Shown one piece after another: positions 34,430 through 43,788 of a stretch of 53,913 nt of DNA. The stretch spans positions 1 to 53,913 of the forward strand of contig JAIUPL010000035.1 in NCBI GenBank assembly GCA_020160935.1. The letters run 5' to 3'. The notes beneath the pieces are model-generated. The model was not told the origin of the DNA and searched no databases. It saw only the letters and a program-made list of their open reading frames with translations. This DNA comes from Bacteroidota bacterium (GTDB lineage Bacteria > Bacteroidota > Bacteroidia > Chitinophagales > Saprospiraceae). A program made the translations under genes and the position numbers. How positions within the stretch are numbered: position 1 is the first letter of the stretch; each line of letters opens with the position of its first letter.

Positions 34430-35989
34430 ATGAAGAAAAAAATTGCAACAACTTTCACAATTGTAGTCTTCAGCACTATTTTTTCTTATGCTCAAGTAGA
34501 GCAAAAAAAATATATCCCCAATGATTTTCTGCAAAACATGAAGAACTATGGAGAAATAATTTTGAAAAAATTGCCCAGTGGGCATGACCTGGGGGCATCT
34601 GTTATTTCAGCAAGAGATTATACCATTGCTACAAAACTTCGAGCCCTTTGCGAAATTTTAGTAGCAAAAAAATCAATGACCCTTTCAGAACTACAGGATT
34701 TGGAAAAACAACTGAAAGAGGCAACCAATCCTACTGTTTTGTTGCAAATGAAAGATCAAGACGATGCCAATAAGAATAAAAATATTCAGATTTCAATAGG
34801 AGAGGTGCCCTGTGAACATTCTCAGGATGAATATAATGATTGTCTAGATAATAAGCCTTATGTCCTTCCCAATGTGCCTGATGGCGCTTCTGCATATCTA
34901 TGTACAATGGAACATGCAATGAGAGTGGGCAGTTGTTCGCTTCAAGTGAAAATGAGTAATATCTCTGATACTACAGAAGATGCAGAAGCATTTGTCTTTG
35001 AAAACATGGGTAATCATTTTATTGAGAGGCATCAATCATTTCTTTATAAGTATTGGGATTCCCAAAAATGGATGGTCGGTGATTTCAATGGTGACGGCAA
35101 AGACGACCTGATGTATGTTTACAAACACAGCAGTGGCGATGCAAGGGCAATGCTACATTTCTCTATAGAGTCAGGGTTCGAGCCAAATTCCGGCGTTTCT
35201 CCGCTTTACAAATATTGGGATTCCCAAAGATGGATGGTGGGTGATTTCAATGGCGACGGCAAAGACGACCTGGTGAATGTTTACGAACACAGCAGTGGCG
35301 ATGCAAGGGCGATGCTACACTTCTCTACAGGAATAGAATTCAAAGAAAATTCCGGCGTTTCTCCGCTTTACAAATATTGGGATTCCCAAAGATGGATGGT
35401 AGGTGATTTCAATGGTGACGGCAAAGACGACCTAGTAAATATTTACAAGCATAGCAGTGGTGATGCAAGGGCGATGCTACACTTCTCTACAGGGTCTGGG
35501 TTCGAACAAAATTCTGGCGTTTCTCCACTTTACAAGTATTGGGACTCTCAAAGATGGATGGTGGGTGATTTCAATGGTGACGGCAAAGACGATCTTGTGA
35601 ATGTTTACGAACACAATGTTACTCCACAAAATAAAAAGATGGCAAGAGCCATGCTCCACTTTTCAAATGGAGAAAAGTTTGAAAAACAATCAAAAGTGAT
35701 ATCTATAAACTCACTCATTACCCCGACGCAACAGTGGGCCGTAGGCGATTTTGACGGCGACTTACTTGATGACCTGATAGTATTCAAAGAAGTGGAGAGA
35801 AGTCATGTAAATACTGTGACTGCAAATGTTTACAGACTAACAGATAGTGCATCCATAATGACTTCGGACTTTTTACACGTACTTCCTGACAACAGAATCC
35901 TTGTAGGGTCTTTTGGGTCTGACAAGAAAGATGATATTTATTGGGTACGCATAGCCTGGCCCCAAATTTCAAAAGAAAGCAGGTTTTAA
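34430..35989 (+). CDS. Secreted FG-GAP/VCBS-like repeat protein
   Basis: 519 residues. A signal peptide (1-21, ending FSYAQ) precedes a helical region (25-120), a Cys-containing segment, and from residue about 206 four tandem 54-residue repeats, each starting YKYWDSQ(K/R)WMVGDFNGDG and carrying the Ca-binding DFNGDGKDDL. Degenerate copies follow (WAVGDFDGDLLDDL, VGSFGSDKKDDI). FG-GAP/VCBS blades build propellers on surface or secreted proteins. At the DNA level the four copies recur every 162 bp (35045, 35207, 35369, 35531) with only few differences, a sign of recent duplication. No T9SS domain is seen. Confidence 0.85.
   Translation: MKKKIATTFTIVVFSTIFSYAQVEQKKYIPNDFLQNMKNYGEIILKKLPSGHDLGASVISARDYTIATKLRALCEILVAKKSMTLSELQDLEKQLKEATNPTVLLQMKDQDDANKNKNIQISIGEVPCEHSQDEYNDCLDNKPYVLPNVPDGASAYLCTMEHAMRVGSCSLQVKMSNISDTTEDAEAFVFENMGNHFIERHQSFLYKYWDSQKWMVGDFNGDGKDDLMYVYKHSSGDARAMLHFSIESGFEPNSGVSPLYKYWDSQRWMVGDFNGDGKDDLVNVYEHSSGDARAMLHFSTGIEFKENSGVSPLYKYWDSQRWMVGDFNGDGKDDLVNIYKHSSGDARAMLHFSTGSGFEQNSGVSPLYKYWDSQRWMVGDFNGDGKDDLVNVYEHNVTPQNKKMARAMLHFSNGEKFEKQSKVISINSLITPTQQWAVGDFDGDLLDDLIVFKEVERSHVNTVTANVYRLTDSASIMTSDFLHVLPDNRILVGSFGSDKKDDIYWVRIAWPQISKESRF
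35045..35692 (+). repeat. Four 162-bp tandem repeats inside the FG-GAP gene
   Basis: Repeat units start at 35045, 35207, 35369 and 35531, exactly 162 bp (54 codons) apart. Each contains TACAAATATTGGGATTCCCA or a near match, followed by the FG-GAP-coding GATTTCAATGGTGACGGCAA. Differences between units are scattered and few; the last unit is the most changed at its 3' side. Copy number could vary by recombination. Confidence 0.92.
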
Positions 35990-36124
35990 TTTGTGATTAA
36001 CATGAGTTTACTATCCCAAAAATAACAACATAAATGCATCCCTTACAGATCGAAACAAAATAGTTGAAAACGATCTAATGCCTATGCTATAAGGCGAACT
36101 GTTCATCATTAAATTCCCCTTTTT

Positions 36125-36607
36125 ATGAAAGTCAATTTTTTAGTATTCCTATTAGCCTTCCCTTTTTTTGTTTTTGGACAAAAGGCTACATCCCAATCCT
36201 CAACAAGTAAAGAATGTGCTGTCTGTGTCAGATATGATCAAAAAGGCAGATGCAAAGAATATGACTTTAGCAATTGCAAGCCGGATATCATTGTTGCAAA
36301 ATATAAAAAGTATAAGGATATTACTAAATCTGAGCACAATGAAGGAGCGCTTAAAAAAATTATTTTTTCCGACACAGCAAATGGTCGGCTTAATCCTGGA
36401 TGGGAAGTTTCTGGAAAAAACAATGGTACAATAATTTTAGTAAATGCGAAGAGAAAAACAACTGCTGGAATCGTATGTAAGGGCTGCTGCAGTATTGTAA
36501 CAGAAAACAATACTGTAAGATGTGCAACAAGTGCAGGTTGCACCGACTGCGGAATGATAGTAATATCACCACTCCCGAAAACGGCTGGAAGTTCAACAAA
36601 GAAATAA
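36125..36607 (+). CDS. Small secreted Cys-rich protein, unknown
   Basis: 160 residues. A signal peptide (1-18, FFVFGQ) leads to a mature protein with about ten cysteines in three clusters (ECAVCVRYDQKGRCKEYDFSNC, VCKGCCSIV, RCATSAGCTDCG). The spacing suggests disulphides or a metal site outside the cell. I recognise no family. It stands between the FG-GAP gene and the Kelch-T9SS gene on the same strand, 20 bp before the latter, in a region richer in A+T than its surroundings. Confidence 0.65.
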   Translation: MKVNFLVFLLAFPFFVFGQKATSQSSTSKECAVCVRYDQKGRCKEYDFSNCKPDIIVAKYKKYKDITKSEHNEGALKKIIFSDTANGRLNPGWEVSGKNNGTIILVNAKRKTTAGIVCKGCCSIVTENNTVRCATSAGCTDCGMIVISPLPKTAGSSTKK

Positions 36608-36627
36608 ATTCAGGCAACTTTAACACT

Positions 36628-37968
36628 ATGAAACTCCCATTCTTTCTCCTGCTCACTGCCATTTCTCTTTTCTCCCTCCCTCTCTCTGCCCAAAACTGGT
36701 CGCTCGAGCATTTACCTGGCGATCAAGCCATTGCCGGAGCCAGTGGTACCGTCGTAGGCAATAAAATCATCATAGCAGGTGGCGTCAGGTCCGACCAAAG
36801 TAGTTCTGATGGGGTTTTTATATACGATGTTACAACTGGAACATGGACAGAAGCCACGCTTGCAGCACCCAGAGAATCACTTCCAGGCGTTACAGTGGGC
36901 AACAAAGCCATTTTTGCAGGAGGTGGGAAGTGGGCGCCCGGTACCGGTTATGTTGAAAGTCCTTTAATCGATATATACGATGCCGTATCGGATGTTTGGA
37001 CGACCGATACCTTGCCTCTTGCAGCACCACGTTTAGGGGTGGCACTTGCAGCGATCGGAGACAAGGTGTACATGGCTGGCGGGCAGGATATTAATGGGTT
37101 CGAAAGCAATCAGATGTTTGTTTACCATCCAGAAACGGGAATATTCCAAAATACAACCATGCCTTATGCTGCTTCCTATTCTTTTGCGGCAGCGGCAGGC
37201 TCCAAACTGCTATTATTTGATTGGGTACGTTGTATGATTTTCGATACTGCAACCGAAACATGGAACATCCATGAATTTGATACAGAACGAACCCGTTATG
37301 GGTGCACGATTGTGACGCCGGAGGAAGTGTGGTTTGTAGGAGGCCTACCGTATCTGATTGATGTGTACAACATCTCTGATGGCACCTGGAGTACGCGCAA
37401 CACCCAATATCGGCACGTTTCAGCACTTGGGGCATATGTCGACGGGAAAGTTCTGATCGCAGGAGGAGGAAATGGAGTCACCTCTTCTTCCACTTCCATC
37501 GTAGAAGTGTATAATGTGGCATTGGATGGATGGGAAGATACCCAGTTGCTTTCTGCACCCCGACAATTCTTTCTTTGGAACCCTATGACGGCACCTGTAA
37601 TCGGCAACAAAGCCTATTTCCCGGGCGGTATGGCTACCAACGACTGGACGGGCTTTTCCGGCAATATGGATATTTATAGCGCACAGGTTTCGGGTACGAA
37701 TACGTCTGTTTCGGGAGGCTTTGAAATTACGTGTTCCCCTTCTCCTTTTTCAGAGTACGTACAGATACGCCCGCAGCCTTCGCAATCAATAGAAGGCGGA
37801 TTAATTGAAATTTGTAACCTGCATGGACGGCTAATGTACTCCCAAATGATCCCTGTCCCTTTCACTAAAGAAATAACAGTACCCACTCAGGAATGGCCAG
37901 CCGGCGCATACCTGCTTCGATTCAGATACAAGGAAGGAATGGCCGTTCGAAAAATCATAAAAAATTAA
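36628..37968 (+). CDS. Secreted Kelch-repeat protein with T9SS sorting domain
   Basis: 446 residues. Signal peptide 1-22 (SLFSLPLSAQ). Kelch-type beta-propeller repeats occupy about 28-360, recognisable by repeated G-N/D-K-I/V-aromatic-hydrophobic-A-G-G patterns (VGNKIIIAGGVRSDQSSSDG, IGDKVYMAGGQDINGFESNQ, VDGKVLIAGGGNGVTSSSTS). The last roughly 75 residues are a T9SS domain (CSPSPFSEYVQIRPQPSQ to AVRKIIKN). It should be displayed on or released from the cell surface, a possible carbohydrate- or protein-binding propeller. The start at 36628 excludes an upstream extension that overlaps the Cys-rich gene. Confidence 0.87.
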   Translation: MKLPFFLLLTAISLFSLPLSAQNWSLEHLPGDQAIAGASGTVVGNKIIIAGGVRSDQSSSDGVFIYDVTTGTWTEATLAAPRESLPGVTVGNKAIFAGGGKWAPGTGYVESPLIDIYDAVSDVWTTDTLPLAAPRLGVALAAIGDKVYMAGGQDINGFESNQMFVYHPETGIFQNTTMPYAASYSFAAAAGSKLLLFDWVRCMIFDTATETWNIHEFDTERTRYGCTIVTPEEVWFVGGLPYLIDVYNISDGTWSTRNTQYRHVSALGAYVDGKVLIAGGGNGVTSSSTSIVEVYNVALDGWEDTQLLSAPRQFFLWNPMTAPVIGNKAYFPGGMATNDWTGFSGNMDIYSAQVSGTNTSVSGGFEITCSPSPFSEYVQIRPQPSQSIEGGLIEICNLHGRLMYSQMIPVPFTKEITVPTQEWPAGAYLLRFRYKEGMAVRKIIKN

Positions 37969-37982
37969 ACCACTATCAGAAC

Positions 37983-40900
37983 ATGTCGATATTCGTTCGA
38001 AATAGTCTGTTGCATGTACTCCTCCTTTTTTCATTTTCTTTCCATGCAAGCGCAGCCACCATCGAAAGCGCTACTACCGGCATCTGGTCTGTACCCGCTA
38101 CCTGGGTCGGTGGCGTAGTGCCTTCGGCCACAGATGATGTCGTGATTAAGCCGACTCATACAGTCACCTTGAGCAGTAGCCAGGCTTGCGCGAATTTGAC
38201 GGTAGAAGGGGTTCTTTCTGTAAATTCAGGAGGCAATTTGTCACAATCGGGTGCTACGAGTATTTCAGGGACGCTGAATATCCTGAATACGGGCTTGCTA
38301 GACTACTCGCAAGTGTATTCATTGAGCGGCACATGTTCAATTGCCGGGGGCGCACAATTCATCGACGGCGGATTTTCAGGCAGTGGCACTTTAATTGTGA
38401 CAGGAGGGTCGACCTCCGTTACACTTAATCCAGGCAGCGTTTTAAATACCCATCTATCTTTAAGTTCCACTATATTCACAGATAACAGCGGACTGACGCC
38501 GAATACAGTAACGATTCAAAACGCTACCTACAGCGGCACGGGCAGCCCTACATTCGCCAGTCTGGCCTGGAATTCAAGCGGTACTCTTGCCGGAAGTGGA
38601 ACTGTGACCGTAACGGGCAGCATTACCGGCAGTGCATCTACCTGCAATATGGCCAACAGCAAAGAACTTCGAGTGGCCGGTGTTGCCAATTTTACCAATG
38701 GAGCAGGTTTTTACTTATCCGGAACGGCCAAAATTACAGTACTCAACGGGGGCATTTTTGGCAACGCATTCGGCACTATTAACGGAACTTCCACGAATAA
38801 TATCGAAGTACAGGCGGGCGGAGCATTTATACTTTCTTCGGGTACAAGCAGCCTGTACTGCAATTTCACCTTGAATGGGGGCACCCTGACGGTAGGTGGT
38901 ACATTAAACATGTATGGCACTGGTACTACGCATTCCTTTACGAATGGTACGATTATCATTAACGGCGCCCTCACCCTGGGGGGCGCAGCAAATAGTGTGG
39001 TAAACAGCAATAATTCCGTTTTTTCGGGAAATGGCACCTTGTCTAATGGCAATGGTACTGTCAATTATTACAGCGGCAACACCATTGCTGTGACTGGAGG
39101 TTTCAATGTGCTGGGCGGTATCGTCATCGTCGGGTGCTCAGTCACGGGCGTACCGCCTGTGGCTATTTCCGGAAGTGGGAATTTGGTTGACAACGTCGGA
39201 TTGAATTTTGGTGCGGTCAGCATTCAAAATGCTACATACAGCGGCACAGGCAGCCCCACATTCGCCAGCCTGACCTGGAGCTCGGGTACCCTTGCCGGAA
39301 GTGGAACTGTGACCGTAACGGGCAGCATAACCGGCAGTGCCTCTACCCGCAATCTGGCCGACAGCAAAGAACTTCGAGTGGCCGGTACCGCCAATTTTAC
39401 CAATGGAGCAGGTTTTAACTTATCCGGAACGGCTAAAATTACAGTACTCAACGGGGGCGTTTTTGGCAACGCATTCGGCACCATTAACGGAACTTCCACG
39501 AATAATATCGAAGTACAGGCGGGCGGAACATGTATGCTTTCTTCGGGCACCAGCAGCATGTACTGCAATTTTACCTTGAATGGGGGCACCCTGACGGTAG
39601 GTGGTACGTTAAATATGTTTGGCACTGGCACTACGCATTCCTTTACGAATGGTACGATTATCATTAACGGTACCCTTACCCTGGGAAGCGCCATAAACTG
39701 TGTGGTAAACAGCAATAATTCCGTTTTTTCGGGAAATGGCACCTTGTCGACCGCCAATGGTACTGTCAATTATTACAGCGGCAATACGATTAGCGTAACA
39801 GGGGGCTTTAATGTGCTGGGAGGTACCGTCATCGTCGGGTGCACCGTTTCCGGCATGCCACCTGTGCTTATTTCCGGAAGCGGGAATTTGGTTGACAACG
39901 TGGGTGTGAATTTTGGAGCGGTCAGTATTCAAAACGCTACATACAGCGGCACGGGCAGCCCTACATTCTCCAGTTTGGCCTGGAATTCGGGCGGCACCCT
40001 TGCCGGCAGTGGTACTATAACTGTAACAGGCAGCATTACCTGCAATTCTTCGACACGCAATATAGCCGACAGCAAAGTACTTCTGGTAGCAGGTGCCGCC
40101 AATTTTACTGGTGGAGCAAGTATTAACGTATCCGGCACCGCTAAAATCACAGTGCCCAGCGGAGGGGTTTTTGGTGGTTCCTTCGGTGGTATTAGCAACA
40201 GTGGATCTGGAAGTATGGAAATTCAACCCGGTGGCACGATGAGTTTTAGTGGTACACTCTGCACGATTGCTGTTCTATTCACCAATAACGGAAATACACT
40301 GGTCAATTCCGGGGTAATATCAATTATTCAAAGCAATACTCACTACGGTGATTTTTCTGTTAGCGCAGGCGCTACCATAAGATTTACCAACACCACTTCC
40401 AATACCATTTTGGCAGGCACTACACTTACTAATAATGGAACACTGTATGTACCGAACGGCCGTACGATCGTTTTATCTGGGAATGCACAACAGGAACTGA
40501 CTGGCAACGGCACGAGTATTATCAGCCTTTCTTTGAATAATTCTGCAGGATTGCTGATCTCCGGTAGTCAAACGATCAACATCTTCAGTTTTATCAACGG
40601 CCTGGTACAAATGATGGATGGCGATGTAAATATCAGTACACTAAATGGCGCAGCCAGTACCCGGTTCTTTGTAACCGCTGGCGCTGGACGTCTGGTAATG
40701 CCTGTAAGTACCAGTGTACAAATCTTTCCGGTAGGAGCCGTCGGTGGCACGTACAATCCTGCTACCCTCCAACAAGTGAGCGGAAGTGCATCGTTTGGAG
40801 TACGAGTGGCTCCCATGAACGCTTATGCACCGGTCAACGGAGGATATGTAGACAGGATATGGCAGATCGATCTGATTTCAGGCACAGCAAATACAAATTT

Positions 40901-41636
40901 AACTCTTTCCTGGTTACCCGATGAGGAAACGTCCGGTTTTGATTCCCAGGAGTGTACAGTTGCCCGATACGATGGCAGCGCCTGGCAAGGCTATACATTG
41001 GGAGGCGCTGTCTGTCAGGATATGTGTAGTCGATCTGCTCAAAATATTACCGCATTTTCACCTTTTACGGTGCTTTCCAGTATTGCACTCCCCATAGAAT
41101 TTGTGCGTTTTGACGGATGGGTAAATAACGACGGTAGTGCCTCTCTTCGCTGGCAAACTGCGCTGGAAGTAAATAATCGGGGATTTTTTATTGAAAAAAG
41201 CCTCGACGGTAACTGGTTCTCTTCTATTGGATTTGTACCCTCAGTTTCAGAACATTATTCTGAAAATTCATCCTATATTTTTGCCGATAAAACTTTCTAT
41301 TCAGATGCGTATTTCAGGCTGAAACAACAGGATGTAAATGGTACCATCACATATTCTTCTATTATTTTTCTAAAAAAAGAAGGAAAAAACAAACGCATCA
41401 TTTTTAACAATCCGGTAGCAGGGCAAATACATTTTTCTGGCGAGGAAAATACCACAGATATGAGTGTAGAACTTTACCATACCAACGGTCAAAAAGCGGC
41501 CTCATTTCTGATACCTGCCTTTTCATTGAATTCGGCTCAGATAGATTTACCCGACCTGCCATCTGGCATGTATCTGCTGCATATTAGCAATGGTACGATC
41601 CAACAATCAGAATGGATACAAGTACTGGAACGATAG
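37983..41636 (+). CDS. Large T9SS surface adhesin-like protein with long internal repeats
   Basis: 1217 residues. A signal peptide (1-24) is followed by a G8-like/beta-helix start (TGIWSVPATWVGGVVPSATD, about 28-75). Three repeats of about 235 residues begin near residues 181, 416 and 651 (each with ATYSGTGSPTFASL); their Gly/Ser/Thr/Asn-rich strands suggest a beta-helix. Residues about 1040-1130 hold the IEFVRFDGWVNNDGSASLRWQTALEVNNRGF module common to T9SS surface proteins, and the protein ends in a T9SS sorting domain. It is most likely an adhesin or matrix protein. It follows the Kelch gene by 14 bp. Confidence 0.82.
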   Translation: MSIFVRNSLLHVLLLFSFSFHASAATIESATTGIWSVPATWVGGVVPSATDDVVIKPTHTVTLSSSQACANLTVEGVLSVNSGGNLSQSGATSISGTLNILNTGLLDYSQVYSLSGTCSIAGGAQFIDGGFSGSGTLIVTGGSTSVTLNPGSVLNTHLSLSSTIFTDNSGLTPNTVTIQNATYSGTGSPTFASLAWNSSGTLAGSGTVTVTGSITGSASTCNMANSKELRVAGVANFTNGAGFYLSGTAKITVLNGGIFGNAFGTINGTSTNNIEVQAGGAFILSSGTSSLYCNFTLNGGTLTVGGTLNMYGTGTTHSFTNGTIIINGALTLGGAANSVVNSNNSVFSGNGTLSNGNGTVNYYSGNTIAVTGGFNVLGGIVIVGCSVTGVPPVAISGSGNLVDNVGLNFGAVSIQNATYSGTGSPTFASLTWSSGTLAGSGTVTVTGSITGSASTRNLADSKELRVAGTANFTNGAGFNLSGTAKITVLNGGVFGNAFGTINGTSTNNIEVQAGGTCMLSSGTSSMYCNFTLNGGTLTVGGTLNMFGTGTTHSFTNGTIIINGTLTLGSAINCVVNSNNSVFSGNGTLSTANGTVNYYSGNTISVTGGFNVLGGTVIVGCTVSGMPPVLISGSGNLVDNVGVNFGAVSIQNATYSGTGSPTFSSLAWNSGGTLAGSGTITVTGSITCNSSTRNIADSKVLLVAGAANFTGGASINVSGTAKITVPSGGVFGGSFGGISNSGSGSMEIQPGGTMSFSGTLCTIAVLFTNNGNTLVNSGVISIIQSNTHYGDFSVSAGATIRFTNTTSNTILAGTTLTNNGTLYVPNGRTIVLSGNAQQELTGNGTSIISLSLNNSAGLLISGSQTINIFSFINGLVQMMDGDVNISTLNGAASTRFFVTAGAGRLVMPVSTSVQIFPVGAVGGTYNPATLQQVSGSASFGVRVAPMNAYAPVNGGYVDRIWQIDLISGTANTNLTLSWLPDEETSGFDSQECTVARYDGSAWQGYTLGGAVCQDMCSRSAQNITAFSPFTVLSSIALPIEFVRFDGWVNNDGSASLRWQTALEVNNRGFFIEKSLDGNWFSSIGFVPSVSEHYSENSSYIFADKTFYSDAYFRLKQQDVNGTITYSSIIFLKKEGKNKRIIFNNPVAGQIHFSGEENTTDMSVELYHTNGQKAASFLIPAFSLNSAQIDLPDLPSGMYLLHISNGTIQQSEWIQVLER
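38523..40230 (+). repeat. Three long (about 705-708 bp) direct repeats inside the adhesin-like gene
   Basis: The marker GCTAC(C/A)TACAGCGGCAC recurs at 38523, 39231 and 39936, spacings of 708 and 705 bp. The first two units are very close in sequence over several hundred bases; the third is more diverged and ends earlier. The near-identity of units one and two points to a recent in-frame duplication. Confidence 0.9.
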
Positions 41637-41659
41637 TAGCAGGGGCATTATTCCCTTTG

Positions 41660-42340
41660 CTACCCATACGCTTCCCCCACCGGCAGCCACACGCCACTCA
41701 CTTTCACCCTCGATTTCTGCCGGGCCTCCACCCTGTTTTCATTGACGAGGTAGGAGCGATGAATGCGTCGGAAACCTTTGGATTGCAGGCGTTCGGCAAA
41801 GTTTTTCAGGCGTTCCAGTGTCATAATCGGCTTGGATTGGGCGGCCAAAAAAATTTTCACATAATCGCCCATGCTTTCCATGTACAGGATGTCTTTGACG
41901 ACGATTTTCACTTGTTGGTACTCCGAAAAAACAAAAAAGTGATCATCCGCAGGCGCTAAGGCATTCGCTTCGGCCCGGCGCCGGAGTTCGAGCAGGTCGG
42001 CGGCTTTTTGCAGGGCTTTGGTAAAACGTTCGGGCGAAACGGGTTTTACCAGATAATCGACCACATCGAGGTTGAAGCCTTCGTGGGCGTGTTCCTTATA
42101 AGCCGTTACAAAAATCACCATCGGGTGTTCGTCGGGCAGGTCGCGCACAAATTGCAGCCCGTTGACATCCGGCATATTGATGTCGCTGAGCAACAGATCG
42201 ACCGTGTTGTTTTGCAAAAAAACGGACGCCTCGGCTGCGTCTGTAAACGTAGCGAGCAGGTTCCATTCCGGCAAATCCTGTGCAAATTTCCGTATCAGCA
42301 CAAGTGCCAGCGGTTCGTCGTCGAGGGCTATAAAAGTCAT
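41660..42340 (-). CDS. LytTR-type response regulator
   Basis: 226 residues. The receiver domain (1-120) has the acidic pair Asp7-Asp8, phosphoacceptor Asp53 in LLLSDINMPD, the conserved Thr in VTAYKEHAHEG and Lys in LVKPVS. The LytTR DNA-binding domain spans about 130-226 (ILYMESMGDYVKIF, FRRIHRSYLVNENRVE). It regulates genes together with the histidine kinase encoded just upstream, with which it overlaps by four bases (ATGA). The adhesin-like gene ends 23 bp away on the other strand, and the receptor gene lies beyond the kinase; either may be a target, which is an inference from position. Confidence 0.93.
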   Translation of the reverse strand: MTFIALDDEPLALVLIRKFAQDLPEWNLLATFTDAAEASVFLQNNTVDLLLSDINMPDVNGLQFVRDLPDEHPMVIFVTAYKEHAHEGFNLDVVDYLVKPVSPERFTKALQKAADLLELRRRAEANALAPADDHFFVFSEYQQVKIVVKDILYMESMGDYVKIFLAAQSKPIMTLERLKNFAERLQSKGFRRIHRSYLVNENRVEARQKSRVKVSGVWLPVGEAYG

Positions 42341-43374
42341 GGCTGGAGGTTTAGTTTCAGTTCGACGCGGTAGGTGGTCGCATTATTGCTTACATCCAAT
42401 TGATACCTGCCTGCATAGGAATGTTCGAGTCGCTGTCGCGTATTGGCCATCCCTATGCCCGAAGGGTCGATGTTGGGCTTGGGTGGCAGCACCGGATTTT
42501 CAACCTGTAGCACTACCTGGCAGTCGTTTACCTTCAGCGACACCGACAGCGTGCAGGGCTGTTTGGTGGTGAGCCCGTGTTTGAAAGCGTTTTCGATAAA
42601 CGGAATGAGAATCATCGGCTCGATCTGGCAGTCATTGCCGAGGCTGGATGGCAAATCGACGTGCAGACTGGCATTGGGCGGCAAACGTAGTTTTTGAAGG
42701 GCAATGTAGTTTCGTATAAAATCCAGGTCGTGGGACAGCGGCACTTTGGGCTGTGCGCACTCGTGCAGAATATAGGCCATCATTTCCGACAGTTTGAGCA
42801 GGGCGTCGGGCGTTTTGGCCGGTTCTGTCAGCGAGAGGGCATACAGGTTGTTGAGGGTATTAAGCAGGAAATGCGGGTTGATTTGCGATTTAAGTAAAGC
42901 GATTTCCGCTTCCAGCCGGCGACGGTTGGCTTCTTCCTCCGCTTGTTTTTTGTTTTCAAATGCAGAAAACCCACGAATAGACGCCGCCGCGCCGAACAGA
43001 ATAAGCCCCAGAAAAATCGGCGGAACCAGAATAAACGAAAGCGGGCGTTCCGACCGGTCTTTCATCTCTCTGGGCATGCGCTTCATCGTTTTTTCTGGTT
43101 GCGCAATGCTGGTGTCCATCCACACGGAACTGGCTACATACAGGGCAAACAATACCGGCGACAATGCATAAAAAGCACGCTTTCTGCCTGTAAAATACAA
43201 TGGCAGCAGAACCAGGTACATCACATTGAAAAATACGGCAAACCCCAGCACCCGCAATGCCAGCGTAACATAGAACATCGGGAGTTTGTCTGAATTGTCG
43301 CCTGCAAAAGCAAAAACGGACCAGATACCTGTCCAAATGATCAATTGCCGTAGTACGTAACCTGAATTTTTCAT
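42337..43374 (-). CDS. LytS/YehU-type sensor histidine kinase
   Basis: 345 residues. Four hydrophobic helices (about 10-25, 36-60, 66-86, 114-132) are followed by a coiled linker and the His_kinase domain with phosphoacceptor His168 in SQINPHFLLNTLNNLY, then a HATPase region (IENAFKHG, GIGMANTRQRLEHSY). This is the LytS/YehU layout, where the kinase pairs with a LytTR regulator. The ATG at 43372-43374 is preferred over an upstream frame start 23 codons earlier; the promoter at 43385-43415 then fits. The membrane input is unknown. Confidence 0.92.
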   Translation of the reverse strand: MKNSGYVLRQLIIWTGIWSVFAFAGDNSDKLPMFYVTLALRVLGFAVFFNVMYLVLLPLYFTGRKRAFYALSPVLFALYVASSVWMDTSIAQPEKTMKRMPREMKDRSERPLSFILVPPIFLGLILFGAAASIRGFSAFENKKQAEEEANRRRLEAEIALLKSQINPHFLLNTLNNLYALSLTEPAKTPDALLKLSEMMAYILHECAQPKVPLSHDLDFIRNYIALQKLRLPPNASLHVDLPSSLGNDCQIEPMILIPFIENAFKHGLTTKQPCTLSVSLKVNDCQVVLQVENPVLPPKPNIDPSGIGMANTRQRLEHSYAGRYQLDVSNNATTYRVELKLNLQP

Positions 43375-43384
43375 ATTCGAGCAA

Positions 43385-43415
43385 CAAAGGTCGCAACTAT
43401 TACAACAGCACCCAA
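43385..43415 (-). promoter_or_regulatory. Bacteroidota-type promoter for the kinase/regulator operon
   Basis: On the minus strand, TTG (43413-43415) is followed after 20 bp by GACCTTTG (43385-43392). This is the same GA-variant of the -7 box seen before carA. It lies 10 bp before the kinase ATG, so the leader is very short or absent. Confidence 0.5.
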
Positions 43416-43589
43416 CTGCACTTCCGGTGTTTGGACTACACATTTCTCCTGTTCATCGACACTCGCCGCATCTCCGTATTTCATACCAACATCTTTGCCC
43501 CGAATTCATTCGATTCACATCTCTTTCCAAACCCTCTGGCACATTTGGAAGGTATGCTTAAAGCCGGTAGCATGCAGTTCAGGTGGCTG

Positions 43590-43788
43590 GAGGGTAGAGA
43601 GAGTGAGAGAGTGAGAGGGTGAGAGAGTGAGAGGGGTAGAGTTGACCTCAACATCTCAACTATCAACCCTCATCAACCCTCATCAACTTTATCAACCTCA
43701 TCAACCTTCATCAACACTATCAACCCTCACAACCTCATCAACCTTCATCAACACTATCAACCCTCACAACTCCAACCAACCAACCACT
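43590..43788. repeat. Composite repeat: GTGAGAG words on one side, ATCAACC words on the other
   Basis: From 43590 the sequence runs in GTGAGAG-type words (the CTCTCAC family on the other strand) to GGGGTAGAGTTGACC, then TCAACATCTCAAC, then about twelve ATCAACCCTC/ATCAACCTC words to the ATG at 43789. A 40-bp block, CCTCATCAACCTTCATCAAC and onwards, is present twice at about 43696-43735 and 43731-43770. Read on the other strand the order (GTTGAT words, GTTGAGGTCAACTCTAC centre, CTCTCAC words) is the same as at 28716-28843. Together with the kinase promoter it fills the 415-bp gap between the divergent kinase and receptor genes; I see nothing else there. Confidence 0.88.
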
